Positions 1 to 9,574 of a DNA stretch of 64,000 nucleotides are shown here, one piece after another. The number at the start of each line of letters is the position of its first letter. The first letter of the stretch is position 1. This DNA comes from Azotosporobacter soli (GTDB lineage: Bacteria > Bacillota > Negativicutes > SG130): positions 248,001 to 312,000 of the forward strand of contig NZ_JAUAOA010000002.1 in assembly GCF_030542965.1 (NCBI RefSeq), given 5' to 3'. The notes under the pieces were generated by a model. The model ran no database searches and had not been told where the DNA came from. It saw nothing but the letters and a program-made list of their open reading frames with translations. Position numbers and translations under genes: made by a program.

Positions 1-221
1 GCATATAAAGCAGCGCTGGCGTGACCTTTGCTTAAAATGAATTTATCCCGCTCTGAAAATTGCGGATTTCTCACATCAATTTTCATTATTTTAAAATAAA
101 GTACATACAAAATATCCACAATAGATAGACAACTTCCAACGTGCGATGCTTTAGAAACATGCGTCATCTTCACTACATTTTTTTTAATATTTATTAACTT
201 GCTATTTTTTTTTTCACACAT
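1..221 (-). CDS. Transketolase, N-terminal (TPP-binding) part; cut by window edge
   Basis: Reading the minus strand from ATG at 221 gives 73 codons without a stop up to the window edge. The product contains HVGSCLSIVDILYVLYF and then SERDKFILSKGHASAALYA, the classic start of a transketolase N-terminal half (the family has KASHxGSxLSxxD and D-x-F-x-LSKGHA, with the histidines lining the thiamine diphosphate site). GAGGAG lies about 10 bases upstream. The gene follows a methyltransferase stop by 31 bases and appears to belong to the CDP-sugar operon. Transketolases normally move two-carbon units between sugar phosphates; in a CDP-ketosugar cluster a two-carbon branch transfer is a plausible inference. 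The stop and the C-terminal half lie outside the window. Confidence 0.85.
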   Translation of the reverse strand, partial: MCEKKNSKLINIKKNVVKMTHVSKASHVGSCLSIVDILYVLYFKIMKIDVRNPQFSERDKFILSKGHASAALY

Positions 222-252
222 GCGCTAGCGCTCCTCTATAAATCTGCTCCAT

Positions 253-1350
253 TCAAAACCTTATTATTTCCGGTTTGTCTTTAAAGCACAAGATATCACC
301 ACGATAACCATACTCATTTCTAATAACATTAACAATCTCATCCTGATATGAAATCGCCATGACGATTATCAAATCACTTTCATTCACCTTAGTACTTGTC
401 GGTTGCGTAATTTCTTCAATGCAATTGACAATATATTTTCCCTGTTTATTTACATCTGAATCAAACACATATCTGAATTTTACTGTTTCCGCAAATGCCG
501 TCATTATCGATTGCGCCTTTAACCCGGCTCCCCAAACAGAAACTACAGGATACTTGTGTAAACACTGCTTGATCAAGTTATAATCGTCATCTCTTTTGCA
601 TTTCAATTTGACTGCCTCATTGCTTTTTCTGATAAATATTTCCAAATAATCCCCGTCAAAATTTTCCTGCAACAGCAGTATATCAAACCCGCTGTCAATA
701 ACCATTTTACACAAACTTAACGGTGTGAAATAATTTATATGATCTGAAAACAGATCGTAATATCGACCTTGTGCTACTATCTTTTGCATGTTGGGCACTT
801 CAATCAAGCCAACTGCTTCCGTGTCTATTTTTGAATGTATTATTTGTAAAATTTTTGCCGGATCATCCAAATGTTCAAAGACTTGTCGAGCGGCAAACGC
901 GTCAATTTCCCCCTCAAATTTTGTCTCCTCTGATAGATATTCATTAATTATTGTTAAGCCACGCGCAGTGCATATTTCATAAAACGGTTTAGATGGTTCA
1001 ACGCCCACCACCTTCTCAAAATGCTGCGCTGCTTTCGCTAAAAAATGACCATCACCACAGCCGACTTCAATGAACTGTCTTTTTTGCTTAGCATAGCCAG
1101 CCAATTTTTGCGCTTGCTCACTTTGCAAATTATGCATCTTTGATGAGAATCCGGTAGAAATGATGTATTCATCATAGTTGTTTTCATTGATATAAGGGAT
1201 CTGAAAATGGCCGCACGCCTCACAGTTAAACAGATTCACATCTACGCCTTCCGATAAAATCGGCTCTGAATGAAGCTTCGATGGTTCTATTACAATATTG
1301 GAAAACGTTTCATATAGTGCCGCCTGTTTCCCGCAAATTCTGCATTTCAT
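253..1350 (-). CDS. Class I SAM-dependent methyltransferase with N-terminal zinc ribbon
   Basis: 365 residues. The N-terminus has paired cysteines (CRIC at 3-6, CEAC about residue 44), as in sugar C-methyltransferases. A Rossmann SAM domain follows, with the glycine motif FIEVGCGDGHFL near residue 95. The C-terminal third (VSVWGAGLKAQSIM and on) resembles the methyltransf_14-type domain of sugar C-methyltransferases. It overlaps the stop of the upstream reductase gene by ATGA, so the two are probably translationally coupled; GGGGAG precedes the start. It probably methylates the CDP-linked or finished sugar made by this operon. Substrate and atom methylated (C or O) cannot be told from the sequence. 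Confidence 0.8.
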   Translation of the reverse strand: MKCRICGKQAALYETFSNIVIEPSKLHSEPILSEGVDVNLFNCEACGHFQIPYINENNYDEYIISTGFSSKMHNLQSEQAQKLAGYAKQKRQFIEVGCGDGHFLAKAAQHFEKVVGVEPSKPFYEICTARGLTIINEYLSEETKFEGEIDAFAARQVFEHLDDPAKILQIIHSKIDTEAVGLIEVPNMQKIVAQGRYYDLFSDHINYFTPLSLCKMVIDSGFDILLLQENFDGDYLEIFIRKSNEAVKLKCKRDDDYNLIKQCLHKYPVVSVWGAGLKAQSIMTAFAETVKFRYVFDSDVNKQGKYIVNCIEEITQPTSTKVNESDLIIVMAISYQDEIVNVIRNEYGYRGDILCFKDKPEIIRF

Positions 1351-2297
1351 TTTTCTCCCCCCTGTACTACACTTCGCAAATATCGGATCAACTCGGCTAC
1401 GCCTGTTGCAATATCTGTTTTAGGTCGCCAGCCACTGTCTCTTGTAAGTTTTTCAATATTCGCCTCCAGATACATAACCTGATCCGGTCGATAAGCGACT
1501 TCCCCAAATCCAAGTTCTAATTCAGGATCAATCAAGTCACGCACAAGCTCTACAACGCTTCTGATTGTCTGACTTTTTCCCGAACCAAGATTATAGATTC
1601 CCGTTACTTTTTCCGTTATACCTAGCAGCCAAAATGCTTCGGCAGCATCCACCACCTGAAGATAATCCCATAGCTGCTCGCCTAACGTCAGCATCGGCTT
1701 CTCCCTGCCTAACAATTTTTTTATCACATCCGGCAAAAGCCATCCTTCGTTATCACCCACGCCATACGTGCTAAATATCCTTACCCAAACGACGTCTAAC
1801 CCTAGTTGTTCTCCAACCAGTCGAGACATTCTGCAAGTTGCAAGTTTTGCTTCTCCATATAAGGTTGTCGGTTGCGTCGGATCCGTTTCTGCAATGCGAC
1901 AATGCAACGTTCCATACTCCGCCTGTGAGCCGGCACCGATCCACTTGACACAGCCTAATTCTTTTGCTGCTTTTAGCGTATCAAGTGAAAGTTTTATATT
2001 TTCCACTTGTTTAAAATCATTTCGCTCCTTATTCCCTACGCCTTTCCATGCCAAGTGATAGAAAATTTGCGGTTTAAAATCTGCTAATTTTTTTGACCAC
2101 TCCGCAACATCATCAAGGTCTGCTCCAATAATGGTCAACTTGCTATCATTCGGCAGGCGACTTAAATTAGGAGAATTTTTACGCACTATCGCAGCGACTT
2201 CCCCCCCTTGCGCAAGTATATGTTTTACAAGATACGAGCCGATAAATCCGGTCGCGCCGGTAACGACTACTCTCATTGAAGATCTTTCTTGCTTCAT
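1347..2297 (-). CDS. NAD-dependent sugar epimerase/reductase (SDR family)
   Basis: 316 residues, extended short-chain dehydrogenase fold. The NAD-binding motif VVVTGATGFIGSYL starts near residue 10. The usual catalytic Tyr-x3-Lys is seen as YGEAK in the middle of the protein, followed by a sugar-binding half ending in GVAELIRYL. GGAGGT stands just before ATG 2297; a second ATG at codon 8 lacks such a site. The start overlaps the C-methyltransferase stop (ATGA). In its operon it most likely reduces or epimerises the CDP-4-keto-6-deoxy sugar left by RfbG after C-methylation, like TylCII/RfbJ-type enzymes; this role is inferred from position. Confidence 0.85.
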   Translation of the reverse strand: MKQERSSMRVVVTGATGFIGSYLVKHILAQGGEVAAIVRKNSPNLSRLPNDSKLTIIGADLDDVAEWSKKLADFKPQIFYHLAWKGVGNKERNDFKQVENIKLSLDTLKAAKELGCVKWIGAGSQAEYGTLHCRIAETDPTQPTTLYGEAKLATCRMSRLVGEQLGLDVVWVRIFSTYGVGDNEGWLLPDVIKKLLGREKPMLTLGEQLWDYLQVVDAAEAFWLLGITEKVTGIYNLGSGKSQTIRSVVELVRDLIDPELELGFGEVAYRPDQVMYLEANIEKLTRDSGWRPKTDIATGVAELIRYLRSVVQGGEK

Positions 2298-3520
2298 ATT
2301 ACCTCCAACAGCGAGATGATCTCCCTCGGTGCGTTGGGTAGCGCCAGTACGGCAGTACGGATTTCATCGATATAACCAAAACTAAATACAAGCAGCACGT
2401 CAACGGGGTTTATCCCCAGTTCTTCTGGCGCCACGATTGGCAGATGTGTCTTCGGCATAAACTTACCTTGAAAATTTTTATTTTGATCGCAAACATATTC
2501 CAACCTAGATGCCGATTGCATCGCTGCCAGCGTCATCACGCCTCGACCTCCGGCGCCATAACCCGCGATTTTCTTTCCTTGCTTCCAATAGCCTTCAACT
2601 AAATCATCTAACCTGTCGATTGCATGTGTAAGTTCATCGGCAAATATTGCATGTCGGTTCAAATCATATCCGTCATTGTCGTCAATCGGCATAGCCTTTG
2701 CTGCATGGACAGATTCAAACGGCGCCGCCACAACCAACAGCGAATTGCCGCGTCGATCCTCTTCTGGCAGGATCTCATGCGTCACTATGAGAAAACCTGC
2801 TTTATACAAGACTTTTTTCATCGTCTCCAGTGATAGGTAAACGGAATGTTCATGCTCAAACAGACAATACTCATGTCGCTCCATTATTTTATCAAGATCG
2901 TGCACTTCCATAATCAATAGTCCTGTTTGCGGATTAATGATTTGCTTAGCCGCCTTGAGAAAACTCATCGGCTCCGGTATATGATCAAATGTATAGGTAA
3001 GAAGCAAAACGTCTGCAGGACGATATTCTTGCGGTATATATTCTATTGACTGCTCAGTAAACAGTCCCTGATAGACAGGAACGCCAATTGCCTCACTCAC
3101 GTCGCATAAAGCAGCTGATGGTTCATAACCGTAGACTTTCACTCCCAACTCTTTAAAACAAGCTAGCTGTGCGCCATCTCCCGATCCGATTTCCACGCAG
3201 ATCGCCCCTTCTTGCAACTGAAACGTATCAACAACGGCTTTTGCGAGTTTCTTCATAAAATCCGTCGCCTTTGCCGACCCGGCGACCGAATAATTATAAT
3301 CCAAGTAATACTGACCATAGTCTATGTCGTGAAGAATTTGCGAAGCATGGCAGTCCGAACATACATATACGTCAATATCAAATAAAAATTCCGACGCAAA
3401 ATTGTCCGGCAAAAGTAGTTGGTCCGTCAAAGGCATTTGCGGCAAGTGAACCCACTTTATTACGTTCTTCGAGCCGCATATCCGACAATTCTTCCGTTCA
3501 TGAACCTCTATATTAGCCAT
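2294..3520 (-). CDS. Sugar C-methyltransferase (TylC3/methyltransf_13-14 type)
   Basis: 408 residues from ATG 3520, which follows GAGGAGGAAAGGT; an upstream in-frame ATG at 3544 is less likely. Order of parts: zinc-binding N-terminus NCRICGS with the family's LPQMPLTDQLL stretch, a SAM domain (CVEIGSGDGAQL), and a C-terminal domain with GYGAGGRGVMTLA and FMPKTHLPIVAPEEL. This three-part layout and length match 3-C-methyltransferases of deoxysugar pathways, which add a methyl branch to a nucleotide-linked 4-ketosugar next to the keto group. It sits directly downstream of rfbG, which makes that ketosugar. Therefore a C-methyl-branched CDP-6-deoxysugar is the likely product. Confidence 0.88.
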   Translation of the reverse strand: MANIEVHERKNCRICGSKNVIKWVHLPQMPLTDQLLLPDNFASEFLFDIDVYVCSDCHASQILHDIDYGQYYLDYNYSVAGSAKATDFMKKLAKAVVDTFQLQEGAICVEIGSGDGAQLACFKELGVKVYGYEPSAALCDVSEAIGVPVYQGLFTEQSIEYIPQEYRPADVLLLTYTFDHIPEPMSFLKAAKQIINPQTGLLIMEVHDLDKIMERHEYCLFEHEHSVYLSLETMKKVLYKAGFLIVTHEILPEEDRRGNSLLVVAAPFESVHAAKAMPIDDNDGYDLNRHAIFADELTHAIDRLDDLVEGYWKQGKKIAGYGAGGRGVMTLAAMQSASRLEYVCDQNKNFQGKFMPKTHLPIVAPEELGINPVDVLLVFSFGYIDEIRTAVLALPNAPREIISLLEVI

Positions 3521-3558
3521 ACCTTTCCTCCTCACAAAATTCATTTTATGTTAAAAAC

Positions 3559-4632
3559 CTATTCCTTCACATACTCTTCTATTTGCTTTAAGGTTATTTC
3601 TCGCATATCTTCGTTCCCTAAATAGGCAGTATTCCATACGATAATTCTATCCAAACCCGTCTCTAAACTCCATTTCGGATTCCACGCAAGACGATGTTTT
3701 GCTTTGGAAATGTCCAATTTCAAATAATTGGCCTCATGAGGCTGTTCTCCTGTATTCACCTCATAGCTTGCCCCGTCGCCCCATTTGCGGCATAAGGTTT
3801 CAACAATCCATTCGACTGATTTTGCATCCGTATCATTGGGGCCAAAATTCCAGCCCTCCGCAAATTCCATTCCCGTCTCATAAAGCTCCCGGGCCAACAG
3901 CAGATAACCTCCAAGCGGTTCTACAACATGCTGCCATGGCCGTATCGCCCTTGGATTTCTGATGCCGATTTTCTCTCCATTTATCAAGGAGCGAATACAA
4001 TCGGGGATCAATCGATCTTTTGCCCAATCGCCGCCACCGATCACATTGCCGGCTCTCGCCGATGCCACTGCGGTTCCATGTTTAGCATACTCTTTAGCGT
4101 TGAAAAATGAATCACGGTATGAGGCCGTTATCAATTCCGAACAACTTTTGCTATTTGAATACGGGTCGTAACCGCCCATCGGTTCATTCTCACGGTAACC
4201 CCACGGCCATTCTTTATTTTCATAGCACTTATCGGTCGTGACATTGACAACCGCTTTGACCGAATTGCATTTTCGCACAGCCTCAAATAGATTCACCGTA
4301 CCCATCACATTAATTTCATAGGTTTCCGCCGGATTCAGATAAGACTCTCTCACCAATGGCTGAGCCGCCATATGGATGACAATCTCCGGCTGCGCTTTCA
4401 GCATTTCTGCTTGCACTTTTTCCCGATCCCGAATGTCTCCGATTATTGATGTAACAAGTTCATGTATCCGGCATAACGTAAATAGGGCTGGGTCGGTCGG
4501 CGGATTCAAAGCATATCCCGTCACTTCCGCCCCCAGCATATGCAGCCAAAGACTCAGCCATGAGCCTTTGAATCCCGTATGCCCAGTAATAAATACTTTT
4601 TTTCCGCTCCAGAAGTCCTTACTCATCTTCAT
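3559..4632 (-). CDS. rfbG: CDP-glucose 4,6-dehydratase
   Basis: 357 residues, extended SDR. Near the N-terminus it has WSGKKVFITGHTGFKGSWL, the RfbG form of the NAD motif, and later NVTTDKCYENKEWPWGYRE, which is typical of CDP-glucose 4,6-dehydratases. The catalytic Tyr-Lys is in GGYDPYSNSKSCSE. It converts CDP-D-glucose to CDP-4-keto-6-deoxyglucose. The gene starts 9 bases after the rfbF stop, so both enzymes of the first two steps are paired. Full length for the family. Confidence 0.95.
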   Translation of the reverse strand: MKMSKDFWSGKKVFITGHTGFKGSWLSLWLHMLGAEVTGYALNPPTDPALFTLCRIHELVTSIIGDIRDREKVQAEMLKAQPEIVIHMAAQPLVRESYLNPAETYEINVMGTVNLFEAVRKCNSVKAVVNVTTDKCYENKEWPWGYRENEPMGGYDPYSNSKSCSELITASYRDSFFNAKEYAKHGTAVASARAGNVIGGGDWAKDRLIPDCIRSLINGEKIGIRNPRAIRPWQHVVEPLGGYLLLARELYETGMEFAEGWNFGPNDTDAKSVEWIVETLCRKWGDGASYEVNTGEQPHEANYLKLDISKAKHRLAWNPKWSLETGLDRIIVWNTAYLGNEDMREITLKQIEEYVKE

Positions 4633-4641
4633 AAAGATTCT

Positions 4642-5415
4642 TCACCACAATTTCCATGGCGCTTTTTTATTCCGCCATAACTCTTCCAATGCATCTTTGT
4701 CACGTACTGTGTCCATTGGTTGCCAGAATCCGTCATGCTTGTATGCGACCAATTGATTATCCTTCGCCAGATTTTCCATCGGTGAACGCTCGAATATCGT
4801 GCTGTCTCCTTCGATATAGTCAAAAATTTCCGGTTCTAAAACGAAGAATCCCGCATTGATCCAACCGCCGTCCCCTTGAGGCTTTTCTTGAAAGCCAGCC
4901 ACCGTATTCTCTGCAGTTATATCCAATGCCCCAAAGCGGCCTGACGGCTGAACCGAAGTGACCGTCGCACGTTTGCCGTGAGCCTTGTGATATTGAACCA
5001 GACTTTTAATATCTACATCACTGACGCCATCGCCATAAGTCAACATGAATGTCTCATTTCCAATATACGGCTGCGCTCTTTTCACCCGCCCCCCAGTCAT
5101 CGTCTCAATTCCAGTATTCACCAAAGTCACTTTCCACGGCTCGGCTTGATGGTTATGAATAAACTGCTGGTTAGACATCGTAAAATCAAAAGTAATGTCT
5201 GCTTCATGCAAAAAATAATGTGCAAAATATTCCTTGATGCAATAGCCCTTATAACCAAGGCAGATCACAAAATCATTAAATCCATAATGCGAATACAGTT
5301 TCATAATATGCCAAAGAATCGGGCGATGTCCTATCTCAATCATCGGTTTGGGCTTCAAATGAGATTCTTCGCTTATACGTGTGCCAAACCCGCCTGCTAA
5401 AATAACAACCTTCAT
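4642..5415 (-). CDS. rfbF: Glucose-1-phosphate cytidylyltransferase
   Basis: 257 residues, the usual length. The N-terminal nucleotidyltransferase signature VVILAGGFGTRISEES is followed by KPKPMIEIGHRPILWHIMK; the C-terminus ends in DGFWQPMDTVRDKDALEELW, both characteristic of RfbF. It makes CDP-glucose from CTP and glucose-1-phosphate, feeding RfbG. The ATG overlaps the preceding glycosyltransferase stop (5412-5415), which ties the CDP-sugar genes to the flagellin glycosylation genes upstream. Confidence 0.95.
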   Translation of the reverse strand: MKVVILAGGFGTRISEESHLKPKPMIEIGHRPILWHIMKLYSHYGFNDFVICLGYKGYCIKEYFAHYFLHEADITFDFTMSNQQFIHNHQAEPWKVTLVNTGIETMTGGRVKRAQPYIGNETFMLTYGDGVSDVDIKSLVQYHKAHGKRATVTSVQPSGRFGALDITAENTVAGFQEKPQGDGGWINAGFFVLEPEIFDYIEGDSTIFERSPMENLAKDNQLVAYKHDGFWQPMDTVRDKDALEELWRNKKAPWKLW

Positions 5416-7331
5416 ATTCCTAGCCCTGCACCTTTCTTATTGATTTCACCATACTGCCCATGAAAATCAAGCCAGAATCTTTCACACGCCACTTTCAAAG
5501 CACTGGCAAGTCGGCTCTTGGCGCGAGCATCCGTAATTAATGCAGCAACTGACTTCAAACAATAATAATATGCATACCTTGTAAGCAGGCATAAATCGCG
5601 CCGTTTTTGATAATTCGGTCCGTTTACCAAAATGATTAAGCGTATTGTCTTACAACACAATTTCAAGTATATATCCGTTTTTTTAAATTCGTTCTTCTCG
5701 CCCATCATCGTCAGCACATCTTCCGCCATTTCCAAGAACTGTGTATGCTGTTCCAATCGACTCTCAAAGGAATAGACGGAACTTATTTCGGCTGCAGCAA
5801 CATCCTCGCTTTGAAACTCCGCTTCTGCTCCTTCGATGCACAAGATGTCACCCAATATTTTATCTTTCCCCACAGTACACAATAATGCCTCGAGGTATAA
5901 ATGCGGATACGCAACATATTCATCCACTTTATCCAGATATTTATCATACAATTTATGTGCAATAATAAGATCCCTGTTGTAAATGCCCGCCGAAAAATAG
6001 TTGAAATGAAACGCAGCATTTAACAACGATTCATAACCTGCTGCAAATTCATAATCTTCTAACCTTCCTTGCATATTCGGCCCCTGAACGGAACCGTGTA
6101 AAATCGCTACGTCCTCCGCAGTGCGCAAAACTTTCAGCAGTCGCGGAATCGCTTCCAAATTAACAAAATCTTCGTCACTGATCAAATAGACGAATTTCCC
6201 CTGCGCCCGTTCAATCGCCAAAAGGATATTCGCGGCAACTCTAAGATTGATTTCATTTTTGTAATATTTAAGCCGAACATCATCAATTTGGCTAAGTTCC
6301 TTATATTTTCCATCTTCATCCGCTGACCCGTTGTCACTTACAACAATCTCCACTTCTTCGCTACATTTCAACTTTAAGATATGCTTTACGTTGTCTAACG
6401 CATGTTGTCCACGATTCCACGTCGGAATGGCAATGCTCAGCAAGATCTTTTGCTGGCTTGGCCTCCACGCTAACTGCGTCAGGAATTTTCTTACATCGCT
6501 TTTGTTCTCAATAACCGGGCATGAAAAAGAAACATCTAGCTCTTTATTTTTTTCACCGATTATGCGTTGGGAAAATTCTATGAATCTCGTATATATATCC
6601 TCTTTGTCAGCATTCACCAAACACTTCGGTAAAGCACCTTGACCGGCAAACTCTTTGACAAAATCCACCAGATTAAAAATCATTTTTACGTTTGCATTTT
6701 GAATGATCGGCGTAAAATCGACAATCTGACAGTATGCCAAAAACTCTTCTACCGGATCATACACCAAGCAAAGCGAATCTTTTTGCTGCTTGCTAATATG
6801 TTTTTCTATTTCTTTTACATGGTAAAGATTTTTGAAGAGCAGCGTCGGCCTTCTCTCACTGAGAAATCTATCGCCAAAACAATCCTCAATCTGTATCGCA
6901 CCGGCAAATTCGCGCTTTCGTTTATCAAAAATATAGAATTTTGTTTCCGACACTGGAACAAACTGAAGCGGGAGATCTTCAAATGAAATCTTTCCCAATT
7001 CCGGATAAGCCTTTTGCAATGCCTTTTGATTTTTCTCATAAGCTTCACGAAAAGTCGGGATGTTAGGTAGATAACAAGCATCACTTAACAGTTTTAATAC
7101 CTGTTCTTTTTTATGCGCCTTATTATAGGCCTTAATAAACATTTGAACGGCTTCATCATATTCTTTACTTTGAAACAGGCACACGCCCAGTTCATAAAAA
7201 ACGTCTCCATGCCTCCTTCGCCAATCATCAACCATTAATATATTTTGATAAACTTCTTGCGCTTTATGCAATTCTCCTTTCAAAGCAAACTCCTGTGCTG
7301 CTTTCATCTTAGCATTAAATTCGGCCATCAT
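5412..7331 (-). CDS. TPR repeat protein with GT2-type glycosyltransferase domain
   Basis: 639 residues. The first 90 or so are helical TPR-like repeats (AQEFALKGELHKAQEVYQNI, then DVFYELGVCLFQSKEYDEA). A family 2 glycosyltransferase domain starts near residue 300 with LLSIAIPTWNRGQHAL and has VVSDNGSADEDGKY, with a second acidic pair in YLISDEDFVNLEA (nucleotide-sugar/metal site). The stretch between them is not recognised. It lies between the Maf glycosyltransferase and the CDP-sugar genes, so transfer of a sugar, possibly the CDP-made one, to flagellin or to a growing flagellar glycan is a reasonable inference. SD is GAAGAGGTG. Confidence 0.8.
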   Translation of the reverse strand: MMAEFNAKMKAAQEFALKGELHKAQEVYQNILMVDDWRRRHGDVFYELGVCLFQSKEYDEAVQMFIKAYNKAHKKEQVLKLLSDACYLPNIPTFREAYEKNQKALQKAYPELGKISFEDLPLQFVPVSETKFYIFDKRKREFAGAIQIEDCFGDRFLSERRPTLLFKNLYHVKEIEKHISKQQKDSLCLVYDPVEEFLAYCQIVDFTPIIQNANVKMIFNLVDFVKEFAGQGALPKCLVNADKEDIYTRFIEFSQRIIGEKNKELDVSFSCPVIENKSDVRKFLTQLAWRPSQQKILLSIAIPTWNRGQHALDNVKHILKLKCSEEVEIVVSDNGSADEDGKYKELSQIDDVRLKYYKNEINLRVAANILLAIERAQGKFVYLISDEDFVNLEAIPRLLKVLRTAEDVAILHGSVQGPNMQGRLEDYEFAAGYESLLNAAFHFNYFSAGIYNRDLIIAHKLYDKYLDKVDEYVAYPHLYLEALLCTVGKDKILGDILCIEGAEAEFQSEDVAAAEISSVYSFESRLEQHTQFLEMAEDVLTMMGEKNEFKKTDIYLKLCCKTIRLIILVNGPNYQKRRDLCLLTRYAYYYCLKSVAALITDARAKSRLASALKVACERFWLDFHGQYGEINKKGAGLGI

Positions 7332-7419
7332 CGCACCTCTTCAACTTTGCTCGATTTCATCGTTTTCTCTCACATTCACATTTGCACAAACTTTAGCCGC
7401 CTGGTTTTATGACGCATCA

Positions 7420-9276
7420 TTATTCAATAGTGATGTTCAATGTCTTCTCGCCCCGGTATTCTTGTGTCAAATTTTTCAGAAGATCTAAATATTTCCCCAA
7501 TTCAAGCGTATTTCCGATGAAGACCTTCAAATCTTTTTCTGCGGTATCGCGCCAGTTTTTAGCGTCAATTCCACTGGCAAACAGTCGCAGTTTAAAGGTA
7601 TCGGCAAATTCCGGGTGAATTACCTGTTGGTAAAACGCTTGTCCATTCATCAACGCGAATGTTTTACTTATTTTATCCATTCCTTTTATAATTTGCTTAT
7701 TGCCGCCATTTGCTACAACCAATTGCAAGGTCTTGCTAATATCTCTGCAGTTTTTTTCATTCAACTCGATCAGCTCTTCCAACTGCTCATACATATTATC
7801 AACTGCACTCTTCAGCTGATTTTTTTTCAACGGCAAATTTCTTTTTTCAACCGCTATCCGTTCAGCAATTTCTCTCTCAAATTCGTATGTAGTTGTCAAA
7901 TATTCGGCTTCTACCTCTGCCAGCGATTTATGCAGCATGCCCTCTATTTTTAACCCACCTTCAGTCGCATTGATAACTGTTGCGGCTGTCGCGTCTCTTT
8001 TATGCATTTCCAGTATTTTTTCAAACACCAGCTTCATGCCCAAGAATAAACGATCCGTATACACTTTCTCACCAAATTGATTGACTGTTTCAACTTCCTC
8101 ATTAACATATTTATCATCAAATTCGCCGTCCCAGGCGCCATGTGCGTGCATTCGCCCCTCGGTATAGCATAAATCCTGTCCAAGCAGAATAATCGTAGAA
8201 CATTTTAACTGCTGCAGCATATCCATCGCTACATTCGCCACGGAAAATCCGCTTCTAACAGTTAGGCATTGCCACTCCGCCTTTTCAAACAGATAATTGG
8301 GTAATAGATGTCCAGTCAAAGACATATGGATTTTAGGCCCCTGATAATTTTCGATCATTGGATGATACGCATAACCGCTATAAATCAATGGACATTTTTC
8401 CGTAGCGACATTCTTGAAGATCAATTCATTTTCCTTCACGCCGTCAATCGCAACCCTAAAATGAGGCGTGATTCCGTGACTCTCCAAAATAGAGATCGAA
8501 CTGCCCACCGCAATAATCAAAGCCTTTTCTTTTAAACGCTCTAAGAGGCCAATATTCTTGCCCAACGATGGCCCCGCCGACACAATAATAGCTGGTCTTC
8601 CTTCAAATACGCCGCGCATTTCGCTAACATCAATTTCAGCCTGTCGCAAATTGCGCCAAAAATTAATCAGCCACAGTACTCTGAATGAATCCTGCGTCGT
8701 TTTATTGACATGGTAAAAGCGCAGTGCTTTCAAAGCTTGCCGAACCAGTCCCCTATAGTACTCCCCATAGGCCACCTGATACGCAAACAAAGACACCACA
8801 CTATTATAATATTCGATCGCATCGGAAGTGATCAGCAGCTCTTCAATCTTTTTTTCTGCGTCTTCCAGCGTATAATTTATTAAGAAAGTAACTTTTTTAA
8901 ACGGCGTGAAACTAGCGGAAAAATCGTTTTCCGCCAAAAATCGTTCCAGCACAGTTCCATGCGGCTCAACAATTAGCAAATGTTCCAAGCGAGGATAATG
9001 TTTTTCTATATAATGCAAAATTGAACCGTCATCCAAACCAAATATAATTAACCGCGTCACACGGTCAGGCACGTCACGAAACATCTCTTTGAATTCCCGT
9101 TCTCGGTTGTAAATACTGTGTAGAAATAACCGACGCCCATCTATGCACAACTGAAGTGCATCATGCTCTCCGTCATATTCAATTTCTCCCGGCATAGCAC
9201 TCTTTGAAATAATGGCATTCGCCATCAGGCTCGATTGCTTGCGAATAATCTCCATGTTTTTCGCCAGTAACGACAT
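7420..9276 (-). CDS. Motility-associated factor (Maf/DUF115) glycosyltransferase
   Basis: 618 residues from ATG 9276, chosen because GGGAGGC lies just upstream; a longer in-frame start at 9429 would run through the upstream 96-residue gene. The middle region carries PAIIVSAGPSLGKNIGLLE, the 6-hydroxymethylpterin-pyrophosphokinase-like core shared by Maf proteins, with VGSSISILESHGITPHFRVA and LGQDLCYTEGRMHA further on. Maf proteins transfer nonulosonic acids (pseudaminic or legionaminic acid) to flagellin in Campylobacter, Aeromonas, Clostridium and others. Its position directly downstream of flagellin supports this. The possible donor set lies about 48 kb away in this window (PseI and neighbours). 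Confidence 0.92.
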   Translation of the reverse strand: MSLLAKNMEIIRKQSSLMANAIISKSAMPGEIEYDGEHDALQLCIDGRRLFLHSIYNREREFKEMFRDVPDRVTRLIIFGLDDGSILHYIEKHYPRLEHLLIVEPHGTVLERFLAENDFSASFTPFKKVTFLINYTLEDAEKKIEELLITSDAIEYYNSVVSLFAYQVAYGEYYRGLVRQALKALRFYHVNKTTQDSFRVLWLINFWRNLRQAEIDVSEMRGVFEGRPAIIVSAGPSLGKNIGLLERLKEKALIIAVGSSISILESHGITPHFRVAIDGVKENELIFKNVATEKCPLIYSGYAYHPMIENYQGPKIHMSLTGHLLPNYLFEKAEWQCLTVRSGFSVANVAMDMLQQLKCSTIILLGQDLCYTEGRMHAHGAWDGEFDDKYVNEEVETVNQFGEKVYTDRLFLGMKLVFEKILEMHKRDATAATVINATEGGLKIEGMLHKSLAEVEAEYLTTTYEFEREIAERIAVEKRNLPLKKNQLKSAVDNMYEQLEELIELNEKNCRDISKTLQLVVANGGNKQIIKGMDKISKTFALMNGQAFYQQVIHPEFADTFKLRLFASGIDAKNWRDTAEKDLKVFIGNTLELGKYLDLLKNLTQEYRGEKTLNITIE

Positions 9277-9278
9277 TG

Positions 9279-9569
9279 TTATTTGCCTCCCTCTTTCACA
9301 AATGGCAGCAACTGATACTCCAATAAATCCGCAACCAATAAATAATCCTGATTGGCAAACGCCTTCAAGACCGATTCCAACAAAGCAACCAATTGCATTT
9401 GTCTTTCTTCCGTTAAACAAGCACTCCAAGAACCCAACGCATCAGCAATTTTTGCAAAATGCTCTCCTAACTCCGTCAATTCGCCTGAAAAAAGAGCCTC
9501 TTGAAAGGCAGTTATGGTTTCTAGAATATTGTTCTCTCTCACAGCAATATCTTCCTTCCTCAAACCCAT
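9279..9569 (-). CDS. Small helical protein between flagellin and maf
   Basis: 96 residues, mostly predicted helix with many Glu and Leu (ILETITAFQEALFSGELTEL). It ends two bases before the maf ATG and so is probably cotranscribed with it. I do not recognise a named family; the size and position resemble small flagellar-export or glycosylation accessory proteins, but that is only a guess from context. A hairpin (9575-9605) separates it from flagellin. Confidence 0.65.
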   Translation of the reverse strand: MGLRKEDIAVRENNILETITAFQEALFSGELTELGEHFAKIADALGSWSACLTEERQMQLVALLESVLKAFANQDYLLVADLLEYQLLPFVKEGGK

Positions 9570-9574
9570 ATAGA

